Assembly: GCA_964571135.1 (NCBI GenBank)
Contig: CAZMZW010000009.1
Span: 36,831 to 100,830 of the forward strand
Source of the DNA: CAZMZW01 sp964571135
GTDB lineage: Bacteria; Chloroflexota; Anaerolineae; Anaerolineales; Anaerolineaceae
Direction of reading: 5' to 3'
DNA: 64,000 nucleotides
Position 1 is the stretch's first letter, and every line of letters starts with the position of its first letter. The position numbers and the translations under genes were made by a program. Below are positions 26,812-34,287 of the stretch, piece after piece. Under the pieces are notes generated by a model. That model searched no databases. It was given only the letters and a program-made list of their open reading frames with translations, and was not told the origin of the DNA.

Positions 26812-27840
26812 TCACCTGGAATATATGGATAGTAGGTCGCTTAATAGTCCATATGCAGTTGTATCGGGACCAGGGTTGCTCTCCAGAATCCCCAAACCGG
26901 GTAACGAATCGCTTTTAAACAGGATGAAGGAGCTGGTACCATTCACACTGAACAGGGGGGATTTTGAAGGAACTTTTTCTGGCGCAACGCTGGCTGTTAC
27001 CTTGCCGCCCTCTTTATTTGCCCTGCAAACGAGTTTCCATTTCAAGCCCTCTTTTTTGGCTGCCTGTAGTTCATTCAATTGGATGGTGCGGATTCCTTTA
27101 CGATTCACCTCATCAAGTTTAATGGGGAAGTTCATCATGACATTCACCAGTAAAGTCACTTTGATGGCTGCATCCCAGCCATCAATATCTCCGCTGGGAT
27201 CGGTCTCGGTGATACCAATTGAGCGTGCGTATTCCACCGATTTATCCAGAGTCTCACCTTCTTCCATTCTTTCCAGTAATAAATTGGTGCAGGAATTGAG
27301 GATGCCCTCAAACCCGTTTAATTCCAAAGCTGGCAGAGTCTTTCGAAATAGAGAGAAAATGGGTGCACCATCCATCACTGAGGATTCAAAGAGAAATTGT
27401 TTATTCTGTTTAAAAGCCAGTTTAGTCAATGACTGATAGCCATGCAGCACTGCACCTTTATTGGCGGTGATGGCATGCATACCAGCATTAAGCCCTGAGG
27501 AAATATGGTTGAGGGCAGGCTGCCCATCGGTGTAATTTACTGGGGTATTTTCCAGCATCACTTCTGCCCCCGATTGACGTATGATTTCAGATAGGCTGAG
27601 ATTCGGGGAGGCTTTGCTTAGCTCTTGCAGCGTTATACTATTTTCAATAAAGTGCAGGGCTTTTACCAGGTCAATCCCATCGCGGTCAATCACTGTTCCA
27701 TGCTGTCCGGTCGATATGGCAGTGACAATGAAATTGATCTGGTAATCATTTTCTAACAGCTCTCTTTTCTTAAGCAGCATTCTGGCGAATGCCCGCCCAA
27801 CATTTCCGAACCCGATCAGACATAAGGGTACTGTTTTCAT
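26812..27840 (-). CDS. hom: Homoserine dehydrogenase
   Basis: Reduces aspartate semialdehyde to homoserine for threonine and methionine synthesis. The N-terminal NAD(P) motif is IGFGNVGRAFA; TANKGAVLHGY and LNSCTNLLLERMEEG with DPSGDIDGWDAAIK mark the catalytic domain. At 342 residues it lacks the regulatory ACT domain of longer forms, so feedback control by threonine is not expected by that route. ATG 27840 follows CAGGAG at 9 nt; the in-frame TTG at 27846 is too close. It heads hom-folK-folP. Confidence 0.92.
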   Translation of the reverse strand: MKTVPLCLIGFGNVGRAFARMLLKKRELLENDYQINFIVTAISTGQHGTVIDRDGIDLVKALHFIENSITLQELSKASPNLSLSEIIRQSGAEVMLENTPVNYTDGQPALNHISSGLNAGMHAITANKGAVLHGYQSLTKLAFKQNKQFLFESSVMDGAPIFSLFRKTLPALELNGFEGILNSCTNLLLERMEEGETLDKSVEYARSIGITETDPSGDIDGWDAAIKVTLLVNVMMNFPIKLDEVNRKGIRTIQLNELQAAKKEGLKWKLVCRANKEGGKVTASVAPEKVPSKSPLFSVNGTSSFILFKSDSLPGLGILESNPGPDTTAYGLLSDLLSIYSR

Positions 27841-27871
27841 TTTCAAATGCTCCTGGAAGAATGGTCTAATT

Positions 27872-28615
27872 TTACAGCGGAGGCCAGGGAATTGTGCGCC
27901 GGTTTTTATCTGGAAAAGGAAAAGTTTTTAATTGCCGCAGAATGGCAACCCGATTTTTCAGTGCATCTAGCTCACTTTCTGATAACAAATGGATCAGTTC
28001 TTTTTTAATAGTTCCATTTTCAGCCAGGCCATCCTCCAGCCGCTGCAGATCATTAAGGAGCGGATCTGGAATCGGCTGCCCGGAAAAATCCCAAACCACG
28101 CTGCGTAATTTGAACTCAGAATGAAAGCAGGTACCGTGGTCGATCAACCACAAATGATCCTCCGCATCCAGGAGAATATGACCGCCTTTGCGGTCTGCAT
28201 TATTAATCATCAGATCAAACAGCATGGTTGGCTTTAATCGCAGACGGGTTTTTCCATCAAAGGAAAAATAATGTCGGTTGGGGTCATTATCCACGAATAC
28301 CTGAAGTGCGCCGCGTCCCAATGGCGCTTTTCTCCGGAAGATGGTTGGAGGCACAAGGTCCCAACCCAGGTTCTCGCTGATAAGATAGGCGGCAATCTCG
28401 CGTTTTCCTAAGGAGCCCTTGGGAAAATCCCATAAAGGCGTTTCCCCTTTCTGGGGTTTATACACAGCTTGAAATTCTAAATCCAGGTATTTGACCTGGC
28501 CTAAAAAAGTGTAATTACTGCTTTGCATGAACTGTCCAGTTACGGTCAGTTCTCCTTCCTGCAGGGCAGTAAGAATTTTCTTTTTGTGCTCGGCCAGGGC
28601 GAGTTGGATCAACAT
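27872..28615 (-). CDS. SCO1664 family protein (kinase-like fold)
   Basis: A 247-residue protein resembling the actinobacterial SCO1664 family, distantly related to phosphatidylinositol 3/4-kinase folds. Diagnostic stretches are LTVTGQFMQSSNYTFLG, AVYKPQKGETPLWDFPKGSL, REIAAYLISE, LFDLMINNADRKGGHIL (catalytic-loop-like D and N) and LIDHGTCFH (metal-binding-like D). In Actinobacteria it is found beside DUF3090; here the DUF3090 domain is fused to MurI just upstream (12-nt gap). The biochemical function is unknown. No Shine-Dalgarno sequence is visible; translation may be coupled. Confidence 0.78.
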   Translation of the reverse strand: MLIQLALAEHKKKILTALQEGELTVTGQFMQSSNYTFLGQVKYLDLEFQAVYKPQKGETPLWDFPKGSLGKREIAAYLISENLGWDLVPPTIFRRKAPLGRGALQVFVDNDPNRHYFSFDGKTRLRLKPTMLFDLMINNADRKGGHILLDAEDHLWLIDHGTCFHSEFKLRSVVWDFSGQPIPDPLLNDLQRLEDGLAENGTIKKELIHLLSESELDALKNRVAILRQLKTFPFPDKNRRTIPWPPL

Positions 28616-28627
28616 CGTTAAAGGGAA

Positions 28628-29998
28628 TTAATGTTTATGACCGTTCTTTTTGGGGCAGAAGTGCCCTTCAGGTTCCATCGGCTGCAGGCATTGTGGGCAG
28701 ATCGGCCGCCCGCGTGAGATGACATCCTTACTCCAATGTGCCAGCGCCAACCACTGAGCCCGCGTGCACCACCAGCGGGCGATCCTTTCCCCTTTTTGTT
28801 CAGGCAGATCCAGGTTGAGTTCGCGCGAAATCAGGCAAACCATGTCGCGGTCCGCGTCAAAGGTCACCCCAATATCGCCAATCCGAAATGCCGGTTTGAT
28901 CGGCGGAAGGATGGGCATGCTGGATTTTTCATAGCTGCCATCTGCTTGAGGCAGGTCTGGATGATGCTTGGCGATCATTTTAAAGAATTCATCCACACCT
29001 TCCATCAAACCCTGAAGTTGAACTTTTTCGATCAGCAGAGTGACAGTGCGCTCATTCTTAGTTGCTTGTAAGAAGAAGGTGCGTTCGCCTGGTTTTCCGA
29101 TGGCATCCACGGTTATATGAGTGACCGGGCTCAGATCGTATTCGCTGAGTTCATCCGCTACCGGTTGGAAAAGTGAATTGATGATCAGGGTATCGCCTAC
29201 CCAGAGTAAAGGCAGTACATAGGTCTGTTTTACTAAATAATGGTGCAATTTTTTTTGCAGCACTTGGGGGTCGCCGGAGGTGGCGATGGTTAGCTTTCCG
29301 GCTTGGGAGCCTTCTTCAATGAGATGGTTCTCTTCTAATAAGTATTTCACTCTTTTAGCGATAGCCGGGGAGGGATCAATGACGGTCACGTTTGGTCCGG
29401 CAATTTCCTGGATGAGAGGCAGTACAAAAGGATAATGGGTGCACCCTAATACCAGCGTATCTGCACCGTCCGCCAGCATGGGTGAAATGGCTTCTTCAAG
29501 AATTTTTCTGGCCTTTTTACCATTCAAATGACCGGCTTCAATTTCGTTCACCAATCCCGGGCAGGTGCTTTGCAGTATTTTTACCTCTTTGGCAAACCGT
29601 TCCACGACTGATGTGAACAATTCTCCCTGGAAAGTGGCCGGGGTGGCCAGAACACCCACCACACCACTTTTTGTTTTTTGTGTGGCAGGTTTGACTGCCG
29701 GTTCCATGCCTACAAAAGGGATCTCGGGGAATTCCTGACGCAGCGCTTGCAAGGCGGCGGCTGAAGCTGTATTACAGGCGACCACGATCAACTTTGCGCC
29801 TTCATTTAGCAAAAAACGGGTGATACCGCGCGAGTAACTGCGGATCTGCTCCATCTGCCGCTGGCCATAAGGTACATGGGCCTGATCGGCGATATAAAAA
29901 ATTGGTTGGGCAGGCAGCAGTTCGTGGATGGCGTTCAGCACCGACATGCCGCCTACGCCTGAATCAAATATTCCGATGAGATTATTTGGGGATGACAT
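28628..29998 (-). CDS. murI: Glutamate racemase fused to a DUF3090 domain
   Basis: A 456-residue two-part protein. Residues 1-~270 are glutamate racemase, making D-glutamate for peptidoglycan: IGIFDSGVGGMSV, catalytic Cys75 (VACNTASAA) and Cys186 (LGCTHYPF). From about residue 285 it continues as a DUF3090 domain: ITVDAIGKPGERTFFLQA, then VTLLIEKVQL, ending in a zinc-ribbon-like CPQCLQPMEPEGHFC near the C-terminus. Racemases are normally about 265 residues. SCO1664, the usual partner of DUF3090, is the next gene. TATAAT lies 7 nt before the ATG and there is no ribosome site, suggesting a leaderless mRNA. Confidence 0.88.
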   Translation of the reverse strand: MSSPNNLIGIFDSGVGGMSVLNAIHELLPAQPIFYIADQAHVPYGQRQMEQIRSYSRGITRFLLNEGAKLIVVACNTASAAALQALRQEFPEIPFVGMEPAVKPATQKTKSGVVGVLATPATFQGELFTSVVERFAKEVKILQSTCPGLVNEIEAGHLNGKKARKILEEAISPMLADGADTLVLGCTHYPFVLPLIQEIAGPNVTVIDPSPAIAKRVKYLLEENHLIEEGSQAGKLTIATSGDPQVLQKKLHHYLVKQTYVLPLLWVGDTLIINSLFQPVADELSEYDLSPVTHITVDAIGKPGERTFFLQATKNERTVTLLIEKVQLQGLMEGVDEFFKMIAKHHPDLPQADGSYEKSSMPILPPIKPAFRIGDIGVTFDADRDMVCLISRELNLDLPEQKGERIARWWCTRAQWLALAHWSKDVISRGRPICPQCLQPMEPEGHFCPKKNGHKH

Positions 29999-30005
29999 AT
30001 TCTTG

Positions 30006-30011
30006 ATTATA
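30006..30011 (-). promoter_or_regulatory. -10 box for murI-DUF3090 (leaderless candidate)
   Basis: TATAAT on the minus strand ends 7 nt before the ATG at 29998. It abuts the U tract of the rplS terminator. No good -35 is present; the corresponding region lies inside the terminator stem. Confidence 0.45.
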
Positions 30012-30014
30012 GTT

Positions 30015-30047
30015 GAAAAAAGCGCCGCCTTTGTGGGCAGCGCTTTG
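30015..30047 (-). terminator. Terminator after rplS
   Basis: On the minus strand AAAGCGC...GCGCTTT with further pairing inside the stem, followed by six U. It lies 15 nt past the rplS stop. Confidence 0.82.
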
Positions 30048-30061
30048 AGTTGACTTGTTGG

Positions 30062-30484
30062 TTAAGCCTCTTTGGCTTTTTCGGCTTTTTTAACTTTTTT
30101 GACTTTTGCGACTTTTGCAACTTTTTCTTTGATACCGAACTTCTGTTTGAGACGTGCGCTCTTACCTGTCCGTTCACGCAAGAAATACATGCGCGCGCGG
30201 CGGACCTTGTTGTGCCGTTCCACCACGACTTTATCAATACGCGGGGAGCGCGTCAGGAAAGAACGTTCCACACCGATACCGTTGCTGGCCTGGCGGCGAA
30301 CTGTGAAAGTGGAATTGACGCCGGCATTTTTGACAAACATCACGGTACCTTTATATTCCTGGATGCGTTCGCGGTCACCTTCTTTAATTTTGACGTGAAC
30401 GCTCACGAGGTCTCCCGGGAACAACTCAGGGATGTTCGGGTTAACCGGTGCAACTACTGCATTTAAAATATCTTGAAAGATCAT
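30062..30484 (-). CDS. rplS: 50S ribosomal protein L19
   Basis: Large-subunit protein at the subunit interface. The core is typical: PELFPGDLVSVHVKIKEGDRERIQ, then YKGTVMFVKNAGVNSTFTVRR and RSFLTRSPRIDKVVV. After about residue 118 there is a Lys/Ala tail not found in standard 115-residue L19 proteins. AGGTG precedes the ATG. Usual neighbours rpsP, rimM and trmD are absent. It is a single-gene unit with its own terminator. Confidence 0.95.
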   Translation of the reverse strand: MIFQDILNAVVAPVNPNIPELFPGDLVSVHVKIKEGDRERIQEYKGTVMFVKNAGVNSTFTVRRQASNGIGVERSFLTRSPRIDKVVVERHNKVRRARMYFLRERTGKSARLKQKFGIKEKVAKVAKVKKVKKAEKAKEA

Positions 30485-30640
30485 GATGTCACCTGATTTA
30501 ATATTAATAATAATTGCAAATTATGTCCAATGACACGGAGGATGATTTTACCATAAATGTGAATTTACGATGGGAAAAATTTGCAAGGTATCGGTCCCTT
30601 ATTAACCAGCAATTTGCGGATTATTAATTCTCACATCTCG

Positions 30641-32506
30641 TTACGGCAGATTCTCCTTAATTCTCTGTGCAATTTCTTCAGTCACTCCCGGCAATTCCCT
30701 TAATTCGTGTGTTGATGCCTGCCTGATCTTTTCCAATGAGCCAAACTTCTTGATCAACGCTTTTCTTCGGGCGGGGCCGATACCGGCGATGTTGTCTAAT
30801 TGTGAAGCCATCCCTTTTTTACTGCGCAAATTGCGGTGCGCGGTAATGGCAAAGCGGTGGGCTTCATCGCGGATGCGCTGTAATAAATACAACCCCTGCG
30901 AATGGCGTGGCAGCATCAAGGGTTTTTCTTTTCCCGGCTGGAACAATGCCTCTTCTTCCTTCGCCAAGCCAACTGCTGAGACTGTTTCCATAAGACCAAA
31001 TTCTTTGAGCACCAACACCGCCCGCCCCAGCTGCCCTTTGCCCCCATCCACAATTAACAGATCCGGCAGCAAGGAGAAGGATAGGTCCGGGTTTGCACCG
31101 GGTTCTTTCTTCAATTCTTCAGCAGCCTGCCAGCGTTTAAAACGCCTCAGAAGCACTTCCTGCATGCTTGCAAAATCATCCGCTCCTTCGACGGTTTTGA
31201 TATTAAAACGCCGGTAGTGCTTCCTGGCAGGTATGCCCTGTTCAAATACCACCATGCTTCCGACTGCCGCTGTTCCTTGAATATTGGATATGTCGTAACA
31301 CTCAATGCGGTTGGGCGGCTGGGGTAATCCTAAGGCTTTTTGCAGTTCTGCCAGCGCTTCGGATTGTTTGTGAGTATCAGCTGCCCACTGCGTTTTCAAA
31401 GCTCGCAGTGTTTCCATGGCGTTTTCGCTGGCCATCTGGACCAGTTCGCGCTGGCTGCCGCGCTGAGGAACCTTGAGCTCAACCTTTTCACCGCCTCGTT
31501 TTTGGCGCAGCCATTGCTGGATGATGTGGGCTTCTTCCACGTCCTCGGGTAAAAGTAATTCTTTGGGAACAAAAGAAGCTTCATCATAGTATTGCCCGAT
31601 GAATTGGGAGAGGATGGCGCTTGTCTTTTCCTCCGACGTGCCTTCCAAAATAAAATATTCCCGCCCGATAAGCTTGCCGCTACGGATAAAAAAGATCTGC
31701 ACGCAGGCTTCCCCATTGGAACGCGCCAGAGCGATCACGTCCGAATCCATGTCCTTGCTGGAAACCACTTTCTGTTTTTCCACCACTTTTTCAATGGCCA
31801 GGATCTGGTCGCGTATGGCAGCGGCTTTTTCATAATTCATCGTTTCGGAACTGGTTTGCATGGAATTTTTCAAGCGGGCGATGATGGCTTCCGTGCGTCC
31901 TTCGAGGAACTTGCACAGGTCATCGATGATCTGGCGGTAACTGGATTGATCGATCACCCCGATGCAAGGGGCGGTGCATAACTTGATGTCGTAATATAGG
32001 CAGGGGCGCGCATCCTGCCCGGTGATGATGCGGTCGCAGGAACGGTATTGAAAGATCTTGCGCAGCAGATCAAGGGTTTGATGCACTGCCCATACGCTGG
32101 TGTAGGGTCCGAAATAGCGCGAACCATCTCTTTCCATTTGGCGGGTAACGGTCACCTTGGGAAAAGGATCTGCCCAATGAACCTTGATATATGGATAGCG
32201 TTTATCATCCTTCAAGCGCACGTTGAAGTGCGGCATGTGCTTTTTGATCAGGGTCATCTCCAGGATCAGGGCTTCCAATTCGGAACTCACCAGGATCCAG
32301 TCAATATCGGTGATCTCCTGAATTAACTGTGCCACCTTTTCCCGCCCGTCTCCGCTGGCACGGTAATAGGAGCGAACCCGATTATGTAAATTGATGGCTT
32401 TGCCGACATAAATTACCCTGCCCTCGCTGTTTTTCATAATATAACAGCCGGGTTTGGGCGGAAGGGTATCTAGAATACGCTGGATGGATTCCAATATGGC
32501 AGGCAT
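30641..32506 (-). CDS. uvrC: UvrABC system protein C (excinuclease subunit)
   Basis: Nuclease making both incisions in nucleotide excision repair. Domains in order: GIY-YIG (residues ~12-95, GCYIMKNSEGRVIYVGKAIN), a cysteine-containing middle region, UVR motif (~200-235, MNYEKAAAIRDQILAIE), an RNase H-like second nuclease domain (ECYDISNIQGTAAVGSMVVF; LLIVDGGKGQLG), and C-terminal helix-hairpin-helix repeats (IAGIGPARRKALIKKFGS; LRELPGVTEEIAQRI). Length 621 is normal. TAAAAT lies 6 nt before the ATG and no Shine-Dalgarno sequence is seen. Confidence 0.96.
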   Translation of the reverse strand: MPAILESIQRILDTLPPKPGCYIMKNSEGRVIYVGKAINLHNRVRSYYRASGDGREKVAQLIQEITDIDWILVSSELEALILEMTLIKKHMPHFNVRLKDDKRYPYIKVHWADPFPKVTVTRQMERDGSRYFGPYTSVWAVHQTLDLLRKIFQYRSCDRIITGQDARPCLYYDIKLCTAPCIGVIDQSSYRQIIDDLCKFLEGRTEAIIARLKNSMQTSSETMNYEKAAAIRDQILAIEKVVEKQKVVSSKDMDSDVIALARSNGEACVQIFFIRSGKLIGREYFILEGTSEEKTSAILSQFIGQYYDEASFVPKELLLPEDVEEAHIIQQWLRQKRGGEKVELKVPQRGSQRELVQMASENAMETLRALKTQWAADTHKQSEALAELQKALGLPQPPNRIECYDISNIQGTAAVGSMVVFEQGIPARKHYRRFNIKTVEGADDFASMQEVLLRRFKRWQAAEELKKEPGANPDLSFSLLPDLLIVDGGKGQLGRAVLVLKEFGLMETVSAVGLAKEEEALFQPGKEKPLMLPRHSQGLYLLQRIRDEAHRFAITAHRNLRSKKGMASQLDNIAGIGPARRKALIKKFGSLEKIRQASTHELRELPGVTEEIAQRIKENLP

Positions 32507-32512
32507 GCGTTT

Positions 32513-32555
32513 ATTTTAGCACGCACGAAAATTGCAGAGGCTGTGATGATAAAAT
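32513..32555. promoter_or_regulatory. Divergent promoter region of uvrC and the Rcl-like gene
   Basis: The 59-nt divergent gap contains TAAAAT facing uvrC (32518-32513, 6 nt from its ATG) and TAAAAT facing right (32550-32555, 10 nt from the ATG at 32566). No clear -35 boxes and no ribosome sites are visible. Both transcripts would have no leader or a very short one. Confidence 0.4.
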
Positions 32556-32565
32556 TGTGCCCATT

Positions 32566-32982
32566 ATGAATATTTACTTTTCCTGCTCCATCACCGGTGG
32601 ACGCCAGGACCAACTGGTCTATCATGCCATTGTGGAAACTCTTCAAAAAGATGGACACCAGGTTCCCACCGCTCATCTTTCCCATCCTGACGTAATGGAA
32701 AAAGAAACGGTGATTTCTCCTGTCGAAGTATATAAAAGGGATGTGCGTTGGGTGGAGGAATGCGATGCGCTGATTGCTGAGGTCAGTACTCCTTCGCATG
32801 GAGTGGGATACGAAATCGCCCTGGCGTTACAATTGGGCAAACCAGTGTTTTGCTGTTATCAAAACGACCGGCGGGTATCCAAAATGATCCTGGGTAACGA
32901 CCATCCAACCCTGTCTTTATTTCCTTACAACACACTGAATGATTTGCTGCCCAAAATAAATGAATTCTTACTAAATGTCTGA
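32566..32982 (+). CDS. Nucleoside 2-deoxyribosyltransferase / Rcl-type deoxynucleotide N-hydrolase family protein
   Basis: A 138-residue protein of the nucleoside 2-deoxyribosyltransferase superfamily, closest in layout to Rcl/DNPH1, which cleaves the N-glycosidic bond of 5'-deoxynucleotides. Matches are IYFSCSITGGRQD at the start, the DALIAEVSTPSHGVGYEIALAL catalytic segment with the Glu nucleophile position, and a C-terminal IxxFL helix. It suggests nucleotide-pool cleaning. Start at ATG 32566 (an in-frame upstream codon at 32557 adds three residues). Divergent from uvrC; a shared DNA-damage context is only suggestive. Confidence 0.78.
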   Translation: MNIYFSCSITGGRQDQLVYHAIVETLQKDGHQVPTAHLSHPDVMEKETVISPVEVYKRDVRWVEECDALIAEVSTPSHGVGYEIALALQLGKPVFCCYQNDRRVSKMILGNDHPTLSLFPYNTLNDLLPKINEFLLNV

Positions 32983-33022
32983 CAATGTGAGGTTTGTCAT
33001 AAAATGCCTATGACATTCTTTA

Positions 33023-33051
33023 CTGCCAAAAAAGCATTAGACAGGTAGAAT
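33023..33051 (+). promoter_or_regulatory. Candidate promoter of the C-rich small RNA
   Basis: CTGCCA (33023-33028), a 17-nt spacer and TAGAAT (33046-33051): 4/6 and 5/6 matches to consensus. Predicted start is about 33058. Confidence 0.4.
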
Positions 33052-33057
33052 AGTTCC

Positions 33058-33164
33058 GGTGACATTCCGGGTTTAAGACCTCCTCTTTTACTCTTTTCAA
33101 TGTCTCCTCCTTTGGCGAAAGCACTCGCTGATTTTCTCCTCCCTGTCAGCGAGTGCTTTTATTT
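33058..33164 (+). ncRNA. Candidate C-rich small regulatory RNA with CCUCC motifs
   Basis: This otherwise gene-free stretch has the layout of a bacterial sRNA. A short 5' hairpin (CCGG 33056-33059 with 33067-33070) is followed by a C/U-rich single-stranded region. It ends in a perfect 14-bp stem (33118-33131 with 33146-33159) and a U-rich tail. CCUCC, complementary to Shine-Dalgarno sequences, occurs three times: 33079-33083, 33106-33110 and 33138-33142. The last is exposed in the 14-nt terminator loop. No ORF covers it. The function is inferred by analogy with C-rich sRNAs of Firmicutes; it is not a family I recognise. Confidence 0.5.
33118..33164 (+). terminator. Strong intrinsic terminator (3' end of candidate small RNA)
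   Basis: AAAGCACTCGCTGA pairs perfectly with TCAGCGAGTGCTTT around a 14-nt loop, followed by CTTTTATTT. It is 135 nt past the Rcl-like gene, so it may serve that gene, the small RNA, or both. Confidence 0.88.
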
Positions 33165-33309
33165 AACCGCTAGATTTTTATTACTCCACCATCATCGAAG
33201 GTCATTATTCATTCCATCATCCGGGCAGCCTGGCTCTTTTATGTTCGCAGATGCGCTTTTTCAATTTTTTTCTCTAAGTAAGAATTTTATTAAAGTTTTC
33301 CTGCAGGTC

Positions 33310-33337
33310 TTGACTATGGCCATTCAGCGTTTATACT
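33310..33337 (+). promoter_or_regulatory. Promoter of the DnaJ-type gene (leaderless candidate)
   Basis: TTGACT (33310-33315), a 16-nt spacer and TATACT (33332-33337) are close to consensus. The ATG at 33346 begins 9 nt after the -10 box, at the expected transcription start. No Shine-Dalgarno sequence fits between. Confidence 0.65.
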
Positions 33338-33345
33338 AATTTGAT

Positions 33346-34269
33346 ATGCAATATAAAGATTATTATCAAATCCTGGGTGTGGATAAAAAGGCCACAACAG
33401 AGGAAATTAAACGCGCATACCGCAAGCTGGCAATGAAGTGTCATCCTGACCGGAATCCCGGCAACAAATCCGCTGAGGAAAAATTTAAGGAGATCAATGA
33501 AGCCAATGAGGTTCTCAGCGACTCCAAAAAGCGTCAGCGTTATGATCAACTTGGCAATTCCTATCAGGATTGGCAGCAGCGCGGCGGTTCAGATGGGTCC
33601 TTCCGCTGGGAGGATTGGACCTCAGCACAGGGTGCAGGTGGTACTCGCGTTAATATGAATGACCTGGGAGACATTTTTGAGGAAATGGGCTTTTCCGATT
33701 TCTTCAATTCTATTTTTGGCGGGATGGGTGGAGCAGCCCGCGGTGGCCGCGGTGCTCAATCACGGACAGCCCAACCCCTCATCTATGAACAACCGGTATC
33801 AATCAACTTTCAGGAATCTTATTCCGGCGCTGAGCGCCTTTTTCAAGTTGGGGAAAACAAAATTGAGGTCAGGATCCCGGCTGGAGCAAAGACCGGAACA
33901 CGCGTACGTGTGGCCGGCGCCGGGCCGCAGCAGGGCAGCCGAAAGTCAGACCTTTATTTGGTGATCGATGTCAAACCTGATGCTCGTTTTGAGCGTCAGG
34001 GAGATGATCTTTCCACCGAGGCAAGTATTGATCTAACCACTGCCGTCCTGGGTGGTGAAGTGCTGGTGGCAACGCCCACAGGTAGTGTAATGCTCAAAAT
34101 ACCGGCCGGTACCCAACCTGACCAAATATTTCGTTTGGCTGGCAAGGGCATGCCCATCCTGCGCCAAAAAGGATTGTCTGGAAATTTGATGGTTAGAATT
34201 AAAGTTCAAATCCCAAAGAACCTATCCCGCGAACAACGTAAATTGTTTGAGCAATTACGCGGTTCATAA
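33346..34269 (+). CDS. DnaJ-type co-chaperone (CbpA-like, no zinc fingers)
   Basis: J-domain protein that stimulates Hsp70 ATPase. Residues 1-65 are the J domain with HPD at 33-35 (KCHPDRNPGN). A Gly/Arg/Ser-rich linker holds DIFEEMGFSDFFNSIFGGMGG. C-terminal substrate-binding beta domains follow (IRIPAGAKTGTRVRVAG pattern; IDLTTAVLGGEVLVATPTG; KGMPILRQKGLSGNLMVRI). There are no CxxCxGxG zinc repeats, so it belongs with CbpA/DnaJB rather than DnaJ. Length 307. A HtrA protease gene follows 18 nt downstream, a sensible protein-quality pair. dnaK is not in the window. Confidence 0.92.
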   Translation: MQYKDYYQILGVDKKATTEEIKRAYRKLAMKCHPDRNPGNKSAEEKFKEINEANEVLSDSKKRQRYDQLGNSYQDWQQRGGSDGSFRWEDWTSAQGAGGTRVNMNDLGDIFEEMGFSDFFNSIFGGMGGAARGGRGAQSRTAQPLIYEQPVSINFQESYSGAERLFQVGENKIEVRIPAGAKTGTRVRVAGAGPQQGSRKSDLYLVIDVKPDARFERQGDDLSTEASIDLTTAVLGGEVLVATPTGSVMLKIPAGTQPDQIFRLAGKGMPILRQKGLSGNLMVRIKVQIPKNLSREQRKLFEQLRGS

Positions 34270-34287
34270 AAAGAATGGAGTATTTTC

